The position numbers were made by a program, and so were the translations under genes. This document shows, one piece after another, positions 50,020 to 61,072 of a DNA stretch of 64,000 nt. The notes under the pieces are model-generated. The model was not told where the DNA came from. It did not search any database and was given only the letters and a program-made list of their open reading frames with translations. Positions within the stretch are counted from its first letter, which is position 1. Each line of letters opens with the position of its first letter. Origin of the DNA: Mactra quadrangularis. Its lineage: Eukaryota > Mollusca > Bivalvia > Venerida > Mactridae. The stretch is taken from positions 27,182,464 to 27,246,463 of the forward strand of contig CM046296.1 of the NCBI GenBank assembly GCA_025267735.1, given 5' to 3'.

Positions 50020-51010
50020 TAAGATGTGTTTATCAAATTAAATGGCCAAATAGCCGTAAAACGCTTAACTGACGAAAAGAATATTGAATTTCTGACCAAT
50101 GATTTCACGGATGAATAAACACTCTTTGTTTAACTGGTCAGTGTTTTAGGATGTCAATTCTTAACTGACCAGTTAAATATAGAGTGGTTATTCGACCATG
50201 AAAATATAACTGACCAAATTGAAAAAAAATATATATTGAAAGATTTTATTTCTTCTGTTTATTGCAATAGTAGATAAATGATTAAAGGATATGAAGGAAA
50301 GCTTTTTTTAACTAACCAAAATGTTGAAAGCTTAACTGGACTAATATAAAATGCTTAACTGACCAAATGAATACTGAATGATTAACTGACCAAAAGAATA
50401 TAGAATGCTTAACTGACCAAATGTATATAGAATGCTTAACTGACCAAATGTATATAGAATCTTTAACTGACCAAATGAATATAGAGTGCTTAACTGACCA
50501 AATGTATATAGAATGATTAACTGACCAAATGTATATAGAATGCTTAACTGACCAAATGAATATAGAATGCTTAACTGACCAAACGTATATATAATCTTTA
50601 ACTGACCAAATGTATATAGAATCTTTAACTGACCAAATGAATATAGAAGGCTTAACTGACCAAATATATATAGAATTTTTAACTGACCAAATGTATATAG
50701 AATCTTTAACTGACCAAATGAATATAGAATGCTGACCAATGAATATAGAATGCTTAACTGACCAAATGTATATAGAATGCTTAACTGACCAAATGAATCT
50801 AGAAGGCTTAACTGACCAAATGAATATAGAATGCTTAACTGACCAAATGAATCTAGAAGGCTAGAAGATTGCTTAGCTGACAAAAATTATGATTACACGA
50901 TTATTACTGTATGTTCAACTGGTCAGTTAAGGATCATAATTCTTAACTGACCAGTTAAATTCATAGTGGTTATTCAACCGTAAAATTATTTATAAAAAAC
51001 GCTACAGAAA
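50020..51010 (+). repeat. Left arm: 27-bp TTAACTGACC satellite with flanking modules
   Basis: The order is a module at about 50040-50300, a tandem array at 50341-50883, and a second, shorter module at 50905-51000. The array has about 20 copies of a 27-base unit (CTTAACTGACCAAATG, then TATATAGAATG). The modules contain paired TTAACTGGTCAG and CTGACCAGTTAA, giving local hairpins. The whole arrangement is mirrored at 59300-61072. Because the unit is 27 bases, one minus-strand frame stays open for 180 codons (unit FGQLSILYT); I do not treat it as a gene. Confidence 0.85.
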
Positions 51011-51035
51011 GTATTTTTTAATTGGCCGAATAAAT

Positions 51036-52214
51036 TATATTTATCCTACCCCAAAGTGATCTTTTAGAAGGAAAACCTATTGACCAAATAAACCTATCTT
51101 TATTCGGCAGCGTTGCTTTATTCGGCAGTCACGTGACTACGCATTAACGGACTACTTTTCTACATAATCATAACATTGGGCATCAAAAGCGATCGCGTTT
51201 CATTCTTTTAACGACAACTTAACAAATACATTTTACACAAAATAATCAAATACGGGCTTGTACAAACAATTTCAATTTAAATCTTTAATTAAATCACTTA
51301 CTTCATCATTCAAATTTTACAAAAACTCAATCGTTGACGCTGTACAGTGCCAAACTCCAAAATTTGCAATGAATTCCTTTCTGTGTATATTTTGACGAAT
51401 ATCCAGCCATTATACAGTAAATACATAGGTTGACTATTGTTTTACCAAAGCCAAGCCACGCATAAATTAAATATAATGAAACTGGCTTCAAAAATCATCA
51501 CCGTCATCCACGACACAGACCGTCCTGGCCATTTTCTGAAAATGGTTGACATCTTTCAGCGTCGCTGGCTCGCTGCGAGTGTATTTCCCTTAATAATCCT
51601 TTCAACCATATATCCTATCGTCTATTTAAAGTTTGAATAACAAATTATCCTGATAATATTGGTTAAATCCATGATAAATAATAGTAAACTCGTCAAATGA
51701 CGAATCCTACAAACGCTCCTGTACGACCGCCATGTTGACAACAAACTTCGCCTACATGACGTCATAAAAACTGATTCGTCCTTGGAAAATTCGCAAGTGA
51801 TTTATTCGTCCAAAAATGATTTTTTCCTTGTTTATTTCTAAACCGAGTTTATTTAGTATTTTCGCTTCTTTCATTTAAAATTTTACCTTTACTAATATAT
51901 TATAATGGAGTCAATCATCGGAATTATTTCTTGACGCGCAAACAGTTAAAAGACCGTCTTACACAATTACTGCGCTTTGAACAATTCGGCCATGATCTGA
52001 ATTTAAAGCATGTTAAACGCAGAATTTTCGGATTTTAAATTAGTCATTCAAGCAAATGCGAGTAGGATAAATAGAATATTAGGTTAGTGTCAATCTGTAC
52101 TTAGTTTATCCGGCTCGTCTCCAAAAGGTTTATTCGACTCGGCAAGCCTCGCCGAATAAACCTTTCTCCAACTTGCCGGATAAACTAGATACAGATTGGC
52201 ACTAACCTAATATT
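51036..52214. mobile_element. Probable insertion within the satellite, with terminal hairpin
   Basis: Satellite copies occur on both sides (to 51000 and again at 52236-52300), so this segment probably interrupts the array. It begins with TATTTATCCTAC and shows the reverse complement at 52062-52074. It contains GAATAAA/TTATTCGGC motifs near 51085-51130. Superfamily unknown; no coding frame recognised. Confidence 0.45.
52075..52214. repeat. Hairpin of two ~68-base arms
   Basis: From AATATTAGGTTAGTG to CACTAACCTAATATT the two halves are near-perfect inverted copies, including GTTTATCCGG/CCGGATAAAC and GGTTTATTCG/CGAATAAACC, with almost no loop. Confidence 0.85.
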
Positions 52215-52702
52215 CTCTATATAATGATGGTAGATCGCTTATCTCACCAAATGAATATAGAAGATTTAATCAACTGACCAAATAAATATAGTAGTCGATC
52301 AACATTCCTTTGTAGTACAATATCGTCATTAACAGTGTATCGGAGATAATTCGATTAATAATTCTGCCGCTAATCTTGTTAATGTAATCAAGTTTTGACA
52401 AGTGTCTGACAGTCAAACACTTAGCAATCAGTTACGCACTATTGACCATTGTCACTTGTCAACTGTCTAATCATATATTCAAACAAAGTTTTTTTTCTGT
52501 TTGTATTTTTAACATAACAAACAAACATGTTGAAAAATTTTAATAGTTAAATTTACATTTACAGTGTATTTACTATATAAAAAGTAGCAATACTTTTTGG
52601 TCAGTAAAAGTGCATCATGTGTTATATTCAATAATCGAGACCTTACTTCTGACTGATATGATAAATACGCTCATGTTTCAATTAAACGACCAATCTTGAA
52701 TG

Positions 52703-52851
52703 TACGGAGCCCCTAAAAGGACATTTTGAAATACTTTTTTTATTTTCACAACTATTTCGTTTAAACGTAATATTATTTCGTTTTAACGAAATATTATTTC
52801 GTTTTTTCGAAATAATATGAGCCAGGCTCTGTGAAAACCGGGCTTAATGAC
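52703..52851 (+). mobile_element. Short copy of the TTTCG palindromic-array element
   Basis: Starts TACGGAGCCCCTAAAAGG and ends CCGGGCTTAATGAC. Between lie three or four units of TATTTCGTTTAAACG type. The same two ends occur in reverse order and orientation at 57818-58661, where the array is some ten times longer. Confidence 0.8.
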
Positions 52852-52859
52852 ATCGATTA

Positions 52860-52880
52860 TGACGTCGCGAAACGACGTCA
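52860..52880. promoter_or_regulatory. Twin CRE-like palindrome
   Basis: TGACGTCG, then CGAAA, then CGACGTCA: two full cAMP-response-element cores as an exact inverted repeat just inside the short TTTCG element. No gene is seen next to it, so a regulatory role is speculative. Confidence 0.3.
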
Positions 52881-52929
52881 TAAAGTACACACATTTACGC
52901 AACGTAGAAACCGAAAGTTGTTTGAAGTT

Positions 52930-54519
52930 GTGTGATTATTGCATTGTTTATACTACTACTATAGGCTCTCTTTCATTAATTAAAGTGAATATAAATTATG
53001 TTTTTTATATGATGACTGACTATAAGTATCAATGTTTCAAAAATTCATCAACAAATAGCGTAAAAATAAGGATAATTGACAGTATTGAGTTGTTTTCCAT
53101 CTGATTTTCGTCAACGTGCCGAGCCATTGTGTGGTGTGGATTCTTTTTTAAAGTAGACTAACTTGTTATTTTCCACATAAAATATTTTGTATTTTTTTTG
53201 TGCTTAAAAATCGGATTGCTAAGTAGATAAGCTATAAGTTTTTTCCAGATAATTACAGGCATAATTTGGGTATCATAGGTTTAAAAATTCGACGCATAAC
53301 AATTTCTTCACGCGTTGCCATCAAATTGTTTACTGGTTACTACGAGTACACGTTCACACCTGTGAATACAGTACACGCTATAATTTTATATGCGGACTCG
53401 TGCAATGCATTTTGAATTTGATTCAGTCCATTTACAAATCTAAGTTTGATCGGGAAAATTGGTAACACAAAATAAGAAAAATGTCGTCCCCTTTCTGAAC
53501 TGAAATGTCCTTGAGATTTTTAAACATTAAATTGCTAGCATATTTTGAGTTAGACCTTTAAAAAATCACTTAAGCAAAGACAAAAAAATATACACCGTGA
53601 CATGACTTTGCTTTATAATCATATGATTAAAATTAATTAAAATTGAAATATGGTAATTTGTGTGAAGGCTTTCTACAGCAGCTCCAGCCGTGACGTGTGT
53701 CAGGTTTGATCCAGCTAGATATTCGTTATTTTTCCATTATTAGACTTAAAAACTAGACTTAACATCATTGATAAAATATCATAATTTTAGCAAATTATAC
53801 CACTATCTAATTACCACATGTATATGTTGGATCTTAGAAATCAATTCAATTACCGAGCAAGATAACACTTGTGACTCAATGTAAACACGTTGCAAATAAG
53901 ACTGCCTGTATAAGTTTTCCAAGGGCATAACATCTTAATTTTTTAAAAGAGTATTAGAAACATAATGTTACCATCTACCTATATATCGTCGTTAATAAAC
54001 ACTAAATTTGTATAAGACAAAGATGTGTTTCTTTCTTAATTACCAATTATACCCAACCACGAGTTCGTTAGAACGCATCATTTTCGTCATGCAAAACTGT
54101 AAATACTTTCAATGTCGTTAAGAATAATTACCAACAGTTTATTGAAAACAAAATAGTAGCAATATTTAGTGTTATGTGAGAGTACATTTTGTTCTAGTGA
54201 TGTTTTATCTTACTTCGTGTTTAAACCTGATCTATACGTAAGTAGGCATGGGCCTTAGAAGTAAATGGCGTTCTGTGTCTGTTGTTTTCTGTTTATCACA
54301 TTAGCGTGTATCAAAGCGTTATCATATCTGATTTTTTCATGGAGCATGCAAATTATACACAGGTCATCGTCGAACCACAGTAATTACGACAAACTTTGAT
54401 GTAACTTGAACTGAATATACAGCTACTGTGATTTAGAGCCGGATTTCCATATCTATGCTCCGTTTCCTCAATTGTACCACAACTATAACTGCTCGTGCAT
54501 ATCTTGGGCCAATTGAACT
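52930..54519 (+). repeat. Segmental duplication, copy 1 (first part)
   Basis: Aligns in the same orientation with 61176-63216. Landmarks: ATTGCATTGTTTATACT, AACAAATAGCGTAA, GCCATCAAATTGTTTACT, GAGCAAGATAACACTTGTGA, GAGCCGGATTTCCATAT. Copy 1 lacks about 400 bases present at 61965-62375 in copy 2. It is interrupted after 54519 by the 2.55-kb hAT-like element and resumes at 57074. No gene is recognised in either copy. Confidence 0.85.
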
Positions 54520-54526
54520 CACAGGT

Positions 54527-54706
54527 GCCCATCGCATTAAAAAACTCCAAATCTATACTATTAAATTTGCGAGTTTCCTGTTTTGTGGAAGAAATGGCAC
54601 AGCTTTGAATAAATCTTTTGTTTGTCGCTGGAGCACCTATATACCGGCATATCAAGTTGACAATTCTTTTTTGACAAAGCCTCTTGATATTTGCAAAAAC
54701 TGCCAA
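54527..54706 (-). other. Exon-like open segment in the hAT-like element (possible captured exon)
   Basis: On the minus strand an ATG at 54706 opens a basic, Arg/Lys/Cys-rich stretch like a mitochondrial targeting sequence, continuing to RKFNSIDLEFFNAMG. It ends at the strong donor GTGAGT formed at the element's edge. A good acceptor-like tract (TTTTTTGTTGATTTTTGGCAG) lies just after the ATG. The last part loosely recalls the start of COQ3/UbiG methyltransferases, with FF where that family has WW. Nothing beyond this exon is present. Treat as a hypothesis. Confidence 0.2.
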
Positions 54707-54816
54707 AAATCAACAAAAAAGTGGGGGTTTTTTGTGTCTAAAAATAGTTCTAGATAAAACTAAAAATAGACCAACCCCCCGCAGCGGTTATTTCCCTTTA
54801 TTAAATCAATAACCAT

Positions 54817-56244
54817 CAGTGTTTCCGCAATTGTGCGTTTTTTGCGTCTTTGACGCATTTTTTTCAGTGATGACCCGTAAAAATGTGTCCAGTGCGTCAT
54901 TTGTGACGCAACCAGTAAATTATTATCTTTTTCTTTTATGTTCATTCCGAGACAAAGATAACACAGTAAATTATAGCGTAGACAGTGAAAGCAACAGAAA
55001 AATGTTTATATAATCACAATTTACCGATTACTTCAAATTTTGATTATTCTTTCATAACTTTGTCAATTAAATTTAACGACATTACACAAATATATGCTGC
55101 CAAAAATAACAGTTCTTTTTTCGGTGATAAGTAGGTCACTAATCATTGTATATGACGCGGGCATTTGGTTACGAGGTATCAATTTAAAATAGTGATCTTG
55201 TCTTATTAAATAAACATGTGTCACAAAACGTCTGTAAATTGTATATATTTCATTATTTACCAGCGATTTAATTCATTTTAATCCTTTGTTTGGTTACAAA
55301 TTTACACATGTTTGACATTGTTAAGATATGTGTCGTATCGGCATCGTTTCACACTCTTTGATGTTTTATTACACAGCAATGTCTTAGTTGCAATGTCTCA
55401 GTGTGTTATCATAGCGTTAAGTTTGATTTAAATGTTAATATAATTATTATGCTTGAAACAAGAATGACCTAGTTCTTTATTTGTCTGCTTAATAATTATG
55501 ATCAAAAGAAAATTGCCGATTAAAAAAAATATTGGTGAATGCAGATAAGCTTGTTCTTTTGTTTACTATAATACATTCACCTATTTTTAAAATAGCACTG
55601 TCTTTAAATTGTTACTTTTAAATAATTACTTTTAGACGGTATAAACTGATGATTTTACACAACTTATTTTTTTCCAAAAAAGCTCAGCGATTTCTTGTGA
55701 CATGTCGGCGATTTTTGTGGATTATTGCAAATCATTAAACTGGACATTTAATATAAAAAAATATTTGTAAAATTTACAAGATTTGGAAAATTTACAATTG
55801 AAAAATCGAAAATCGACGATTTTACATATTTTCCGTGTATTTTTTTTTAAATGGCAAATTTACGTAAGAAAATATTTTATGTTTTATGTGATCATGTGAA
55901 GGATAAAGCCCTGTTAACTATTTTTAAATACTTGATTTTTGTTCAGTTTAACACTGTGTTGACAAAAAAATGTCATTTCATGGTTGCAAGCTCACCTAAC
56001 CAGGTTTTGCTGAACCTCTTCTTTAATAAACAGTACACATCCTTCAACAAGGTTGTCAACATCTCCATATAACTTTAGAGGAGCAAAACAACCCTTCATT
56101 TTTATTATGCAGCTCATTTTTAATAAAAATTTGGGTAAATAGTCAAATTATAACACTGACCCTTTTAAACTTCAAATGACCCTCAAAAAATAAACGAGGG
56201 GGTCAAAAATGACCCTCAGATTTTTGAAGATTGCAGAAACACTG
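54817..56244. mobile_element. Nested hAT-like element with 6-base target duplication
   Basis: Ends CAGTGTTTCCGCAAT and the reverse complement of CAGTGTTTCTGCAAT. AACCAT is duplicated on both sides (54811-54816 and 56245-56250). It is 1428 bases long and contains no transposase; the open frames inside are short and unrecognised. It lies inside the older element 54520-57073. Confidence 0.75.
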
Positions 56245-56379
56245 AACCATGCCTGTTTCGAGGAACAGTTTCAAGAACTGTCATTACCTAAAGTCCGTGC
56301 TTGCACGGGCTCCCATCTAGTAATTGTCAATTTTTACTTAAACATGCTCCAATTATTATAAAAATACCAAATACAAATG

Positions 56380-57058
56380 TTCCAGCCAAAAGCCAACATT
56401 TTGTTTTGTAAAAAATTATAAGGTATCCAACTCGATGAAATAGTTCTAAATTTTACTCGGAAGAGATGAGACAGGTCACCTTTCTAAGACTAAACAACCC
56501 TTTTCTAATAGTTAAGCGCTAAAATCGAATTCTGACATGTTAGATAATTCAAAAATGGACTTCCATTACTAATATCAAACTTCTCGCTCCCTTCCTACGA
56601 TTGTACCGATCATTTCACTTGAATCGGTTTTGTTTATCTCCCGAGTCGACCATTTTAGTGAATGAGGATGCGCGCGCTTCACGTTGAACCATAAATTGGT
56701 TACGAGTCATTTTATTGGACAGAATAAAGACGACGTCCAATGAAATGACTCGTTACAAACGTGATGCGCGCATCACCATTCACAAAATGGTTGAGACGGC
56801 AGATTAACAATAGCGATTCGAGTAAACTAATCGAAATACAGTCTTGCGAAACATAGCGAGAAGTTTGATATTGACGCTAGTAATCCATTTTTTATTTATC
56901 TAACACGTCCTTATTAGAACTTTGCGCTAAACCATTCGGGAATGAGTGTTTAGTCTTGAAAAGTAGACCTGTCACATCTCTTCCTAGTAAAATTCTGAAG
57001 GATTTCATTGAGTTGGATACCTTATATTTTTATTTAACAAATTTTTGGCTTTTGGATG
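56380..57058. repeat. ~680-base foldback inside the hAT-like element
   Basis: The two halves are inverted copies with a short loop near 56723-56737 (AGAATAAAGACGAC). Landmarks are CCAAAAGCC...AAGGTATCCAACTC against GAGTTGGATACCTTAT...GGCTTTTGG, ATGCGCGC near the centre, and AATGAAATGACTCG/CGAGTCATTTTATT. The right arm runs into the terminal inverted repeat of the host element. Confidence 0.8.
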
Positions 57059-57073
57059 CGACGGGCACCTTTA

Positions 57074-57817
57074 ATTGAACTATTAAAGGATCGCCGACTA
57101 TCATTTCCAAACTTCAATATTCCTCGTTTCTTTGATAATATTGGCTTCCGAAAGCGTTGTTGTTTCGGCATTATGTGATCTTTCAAAGAAAATAGTAGCA
57201 AGTTCCGTATTACGTAATTTTCTCCTTTTATGTTGAACTAAATATTTTTCACTTTGATTCCGGACTTAAAGTGTATTAATGTTATTGCATGATTACACTT
57301 CGCGTGTAAACTACGACTATGCCGACATAAAAATATGTTCAGAGAATATTGAATTGATAGTTGACTTCGTTGTCATTAAACGCAGTTCACATGATTGTAA
57401 GTTAAAAATTATTAGACTCATAATTATAAATTTTTCATAAATATTTACCGACGTATACGTTGCATTCGGTATTTTTTTGACGATAAAAAATGCTTTTATA
57501 CAAATTGGTACATACGCATGTATAACAAAATAAAAAATGTGTGAAAATGAGTTTAATATCAAATTTAGTTTGCTGTACCCTTTATTATAAGTATAATTAT
57601 GACGTTGACGTATGCAACTCTTCCCGTTGATGACAACGCGTCAGACGTCATTTTGGATAAATCGCAACGTCGTTGTTGCAAGAACGTAATTGTATGCGTG
57701 ACATTCATTTAGCTGTAAAATCGTTAATATTGGTCAGATTATGAAAAGGTTTTCAGTTTCATGCATCGGAGATGTTGTACTTTCCGAAAATGTAAAAAAG
57801 TAAAAATAAAAAATTTT
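57074..57817 (+). repeat. Segmental duplication, copy 1 (second part) and unique flank
   Basis: 57074 to about 57270 continues the duplication, matching 63217-63430 (TTTCTTTGATAATATTG, AAGCGTTGTT, CTAGTTCCGTATTAC-like blocks). The rest, to 57817, has no match in the window and no gene. Confidence 0.75.
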
Positions 57818-58661
57818 GTCATTAAGCCCGGTTTTCTCAGAGCCTGGCCCATATTATTTCGTTTAAACGAAATAATTATTTCGTTTTTTCGAAATAATTA
57901 TTTCGTTTTTTCGAAATATTATTTCGTTTAAACGTAATATTATTTCGTTTTAACGAAATATTATTTCGTTTAATCGAAATAATTATTTCGTTTTTTCGAA
58001 ATAATTATTTCGTTTTTTCGAAATAATATTATTTCGTTTTTTCGAAATAATTATTTCGTTTTTTCGAAATAATTATTTCGTTTTTTCGAAATATTATTTC
58101 GTTTATACGAAATATTATTTCGTTTAAACGTAATAATATTTCGTTAAATCGAAATAATTATTTCGAAAAAACGAAATAATTATTTCGAAAAAACGAAATA
58201 AGTATTTCGATTAAACGAAATAATATTTCGTTCAAACGAAATAATATTACGTTTAAACGAAATAATATTTCGAAAAAACGAAATAATTATTTCGAAAAAA
58301 CGAAATAATATTATTTCGAAAAAACGAAATAATTATTTCGAAAAAACGAAATAATTATTTCGATTAAACGAAATAATATTTCGTTAAAACGAAATAATAT
58401 TACGTTTAAACGAAATAATATTTCGAAAAAACGAAATAATTATTTCGATAAAACGAAATAATTATTTCGAAAAAACGAAATAATATTATTTCGAAAAAAC
58501 GAAATAATTATTTCGTTTAAACGTAATATTATTTCGTTTAATCGAAATAATATTTCGATTAAACGAAATAATATTTCGTTAAAACGAAATAATTATTACG
58601 TTTAAACGAAATAGTTGTGAAATTAAAAAGTATTTCAAAATGTCCTTTTAGGGGCTCCGTA
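57818..58661 (-). mobile_element. Long copy of the TTTCG palindromic-array element
   Basis: Starts GTCATTAAGCCCGG and ends AGGGGCTCCGTA, that is, the ends of 52703-52851 in inverted orientation. The ~755-base core (57858-58614) repeats a ~22-base palindromic unit, ATTATTTCG plus six bases plus CGAAATAAT. In the first half the spacer is mostly TTTTTT; after about 58145 it is mostly AAAAAA, so the whole array is also one large inverted repeat. No coding capacity. Confidence 0.85.
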
Positions 58662-59019
58662 TGAATGTAACTTTCGCACCTAATCATTTATGACACGTGT
58701 CTTAGTCGGTCACTTAAAAGCATGTGTGAGATAATCCAATTATCACATCAACACTTGCATGGTTTTGACAGTACAGTGATTAAATAATCTAAATGTTTTT
58801 TGGTTTGTAGCAATAAGTAATCGTCCGTATTCGCCGCGCAAAAGTATTATTGGAGTAGGCGGTGCGCTTTATTTTATTTTATGAAGAAAGGAAATATTAT
58901 TATTTTCCGGTATGTCAAGCTTTTTCCAAAGATTTCGCTCCCATACATGAGAATCGGTAAAAACGACTATGTCATGAATATTTACAACATGAAACACAAC
59001 ATGAGTCGCTGTACTGGTC
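58662..59019. other. Unique AT-rich stretch between repeat blocks
   Basis: No gene or repeat recognised. Confidence 0.4.
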
Positions 59020-61072
59020 AGTTAAGACATCACGATCCTAAAAAACTGACAAATTAAATAAAGAGTGTGCATCGACCCGTAATGTAAATCTTCCGTCTTT
59101 GAATATAGAAGGCTTTATTGACCAAGGACATAGGGTCCTTGATTGAACAAATGAATATAGAACGCTTAACTTTCAAATAAAGTTCTTTTGACAGTTTGTC
59201 AGCAACCTTTAAACAAAGACGGGGGCATTCTGCTATGATTTGGTCAGTTAAGCCTTCAAATTTATTTAGTCATTCAGCAATACATTTTCAAATGGTCTAT
59301 ATTCCTTTGGTCGGTTAATATTTTTAGATTACATTTCTTCTGATTATTCATCTGTTATTGCTAGATACAAATACAAGGAAATCTTTCAATACAAAGAGTT
59401 TCTTCATTTTGGTCAGTTATATTTTCACGGTCTAATGACCACTCTATATTTAACTCGTCAGTTAAGAATTGTGATCCTTAACTGACCAGTTAAACAAAGA
59501 GTGTTTATTGATCCGTGAAATCATTGGTCAGTAAAGCATTCTATATTCGTATCGTCAGTTAAGCGTTTTACAGCGATTTGGTCATTAAAATTGATTAAAA
59601 ATTTTTTTTTGGTATTTATTTAGACCATGAATAAAAGGCCAGTGAAGTCTTCGACATTAGTTTGATCAGTTTAACGTTCGTTATTAAACTATCATTCCAT
59701 GCTCATTTGATCAGTTAAACCTTCTATATTCATTTGGTCAGTTAAGCTTTCTATTTTCAATTGGCCAGTTAAGTGTCACATATTCAATTGGTCAGTTAAG
59801 TGCTCTATATTCAATTGGTCAGTTAAGCATTCTTTGGTCAGTTAAGCTTTTCTATATTCATTTGGTCAGTAAAGCCTTCTATATTCATTTGGTCAGTTAA
59901 GCTTTCTATTTTCAATTGGTCAGTTAAGCGCTCCATATTCAATTGGTCAGTTAAGCGCTCCATATTCAATTGGTCAGTTAAGCGCCCCATATTCATTTGG
60001 TCAGTTAAGTGTCACATATTCAATTGGTCAGTTAAGTGCTCTATATTCAATTGGTCAGTTAAGCATTCTTTGGTCAGTTAAGCTTTTCTATATTCATTTG
60101 GTCAGTTAAGCTTTCTTTTTTCAATTGGTCAGTTAAGCGCTCCATATTCATTTGGTCAGTTAAGTGTCACATATTCAATTGGTTTGTTAAGTGCTCTATA
60201 TTCAATTGGTCAGTTAAGCATTCTTTGGTCAGTTAAGCTTTTCTATATTCATTTGGTCAGTTAAGCCTTCTATATTCATTTGGTCAGTTAAGCTTTCTAT
60301 TTTCAATTGGTCAGTTAAGCGCTCCATATTCAATTGGTCAGTTAAGCGCCCCATATTCATTTGGTCAGTTAAGTGTCACATATTCAATTGGTCAGTTAAG
60401 TGCTCTATATTCAATTGGTCAGTTAAGCATTCTTTGGTCAGTTAAGCTTTTCTATATTCATTTGGTCAGTTAAGCTTTCTTTTTTCAATTGGTCAGTTAA
60501 GCGCTCCATATTCATTTGGTCAGTTAAGTGTCACATATTCAATTGGTCAGTTAAGTGCTCTATATTCAATTGGTCAGTTAAGCATTCTTTGGTCAGATAA
60601 GCTTTTCTATATTCATTTGGTCAGTTAAGCATTCTATATTCATTTAGTCAGTTAAGCCTTCTATATTCATTTGGTCAGTTAAGCATTCTATATTCAATTG
60701 GTCAGTTAAGCCTTATATATTCATTTGGTCAGTTAGCATTCTATATTCATTCAGTTTAGCTTTCAATATTTTGGTAAGTTTAAAAAAAATAAGTTCATAT
60801 GCTTTAATTATTTATCTACAATTGCAATAAACAAAATAAATCAAACTTTTCTATATATATTTTTTTTAATTTGGTCAGTTATATTTTCATGGTCGAATAA
60901 CCACTCTATATTTAACTGGTCAGTTAAGAATTGACATCCTAAAACGCTGACCAGTTGAACATAGAGTGTTTATTGATCCGTGCAATCGTTGGTCAGTAAT
61001 TCGTTCAATATTCTTTTCGTCAGTTAAGCGTTTTATAGTCATTTGGCCATTTAATTTGCTAAAAAAACATCT
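59020..61072 (-). repeat. Right arm: 27-bp satellite in opposite orientation
   Basis: After a few forward units at 59020-59170, the arm is the mirror of 50020-51010: module at about 59300-59590, array at about 59700-60770 (TTTGGTCAGTTAAGC units, roughly 45 copies, with a higher-order pattern of several unit variants), and module at 60790-61072. The outer module matches 50020-50300 as reverse complement over about 250 bases, including the AT-rich part near 60800-60880. Confidence 0.85.

Larger units (their letters stand above)
54520..57073. mobile_element. hAT-like non-autonomous element with 8-base target duplication
   Basis: ATTGAACT flanks both ends exactly (54512-54519 and 57074-57081). 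The ends are inverted: CACAGGTGCCCATCGCAT on the left, and the reverse complement of TAAAGGTGCCCGTCGCAT on the right. The unoccupied version of the site is present in the other duplication copy near 63211-63232, where the flanks join directly. An 8-base duplication and YANNG-type ends fit hAT. No transposase frame; the interior holds another nested element and a foldback. Confidence 0.85.

Noticed and set aside
50341..50883. A 180-codon open frame on the minus strand with nine-residue repeats
   Set aside because: It is a by-product of the 27-base satellite: the period is divisible by three, so a frame without stops stays open. It has no start context, splice signals or family match.
57858..58614. 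A CRISPR array
   Set aside because: The repeats are contiguous palindromes without unique spacers, in a eukaryotic genome with introns.
50020..61072. Long terminal repeats of an LTR retrotransposon
   Set aside because: The arms are inverted rather than direct, consist of tandem units, and enclose no gag-pol frame, primer-binding site or polypurine tract that I can see.
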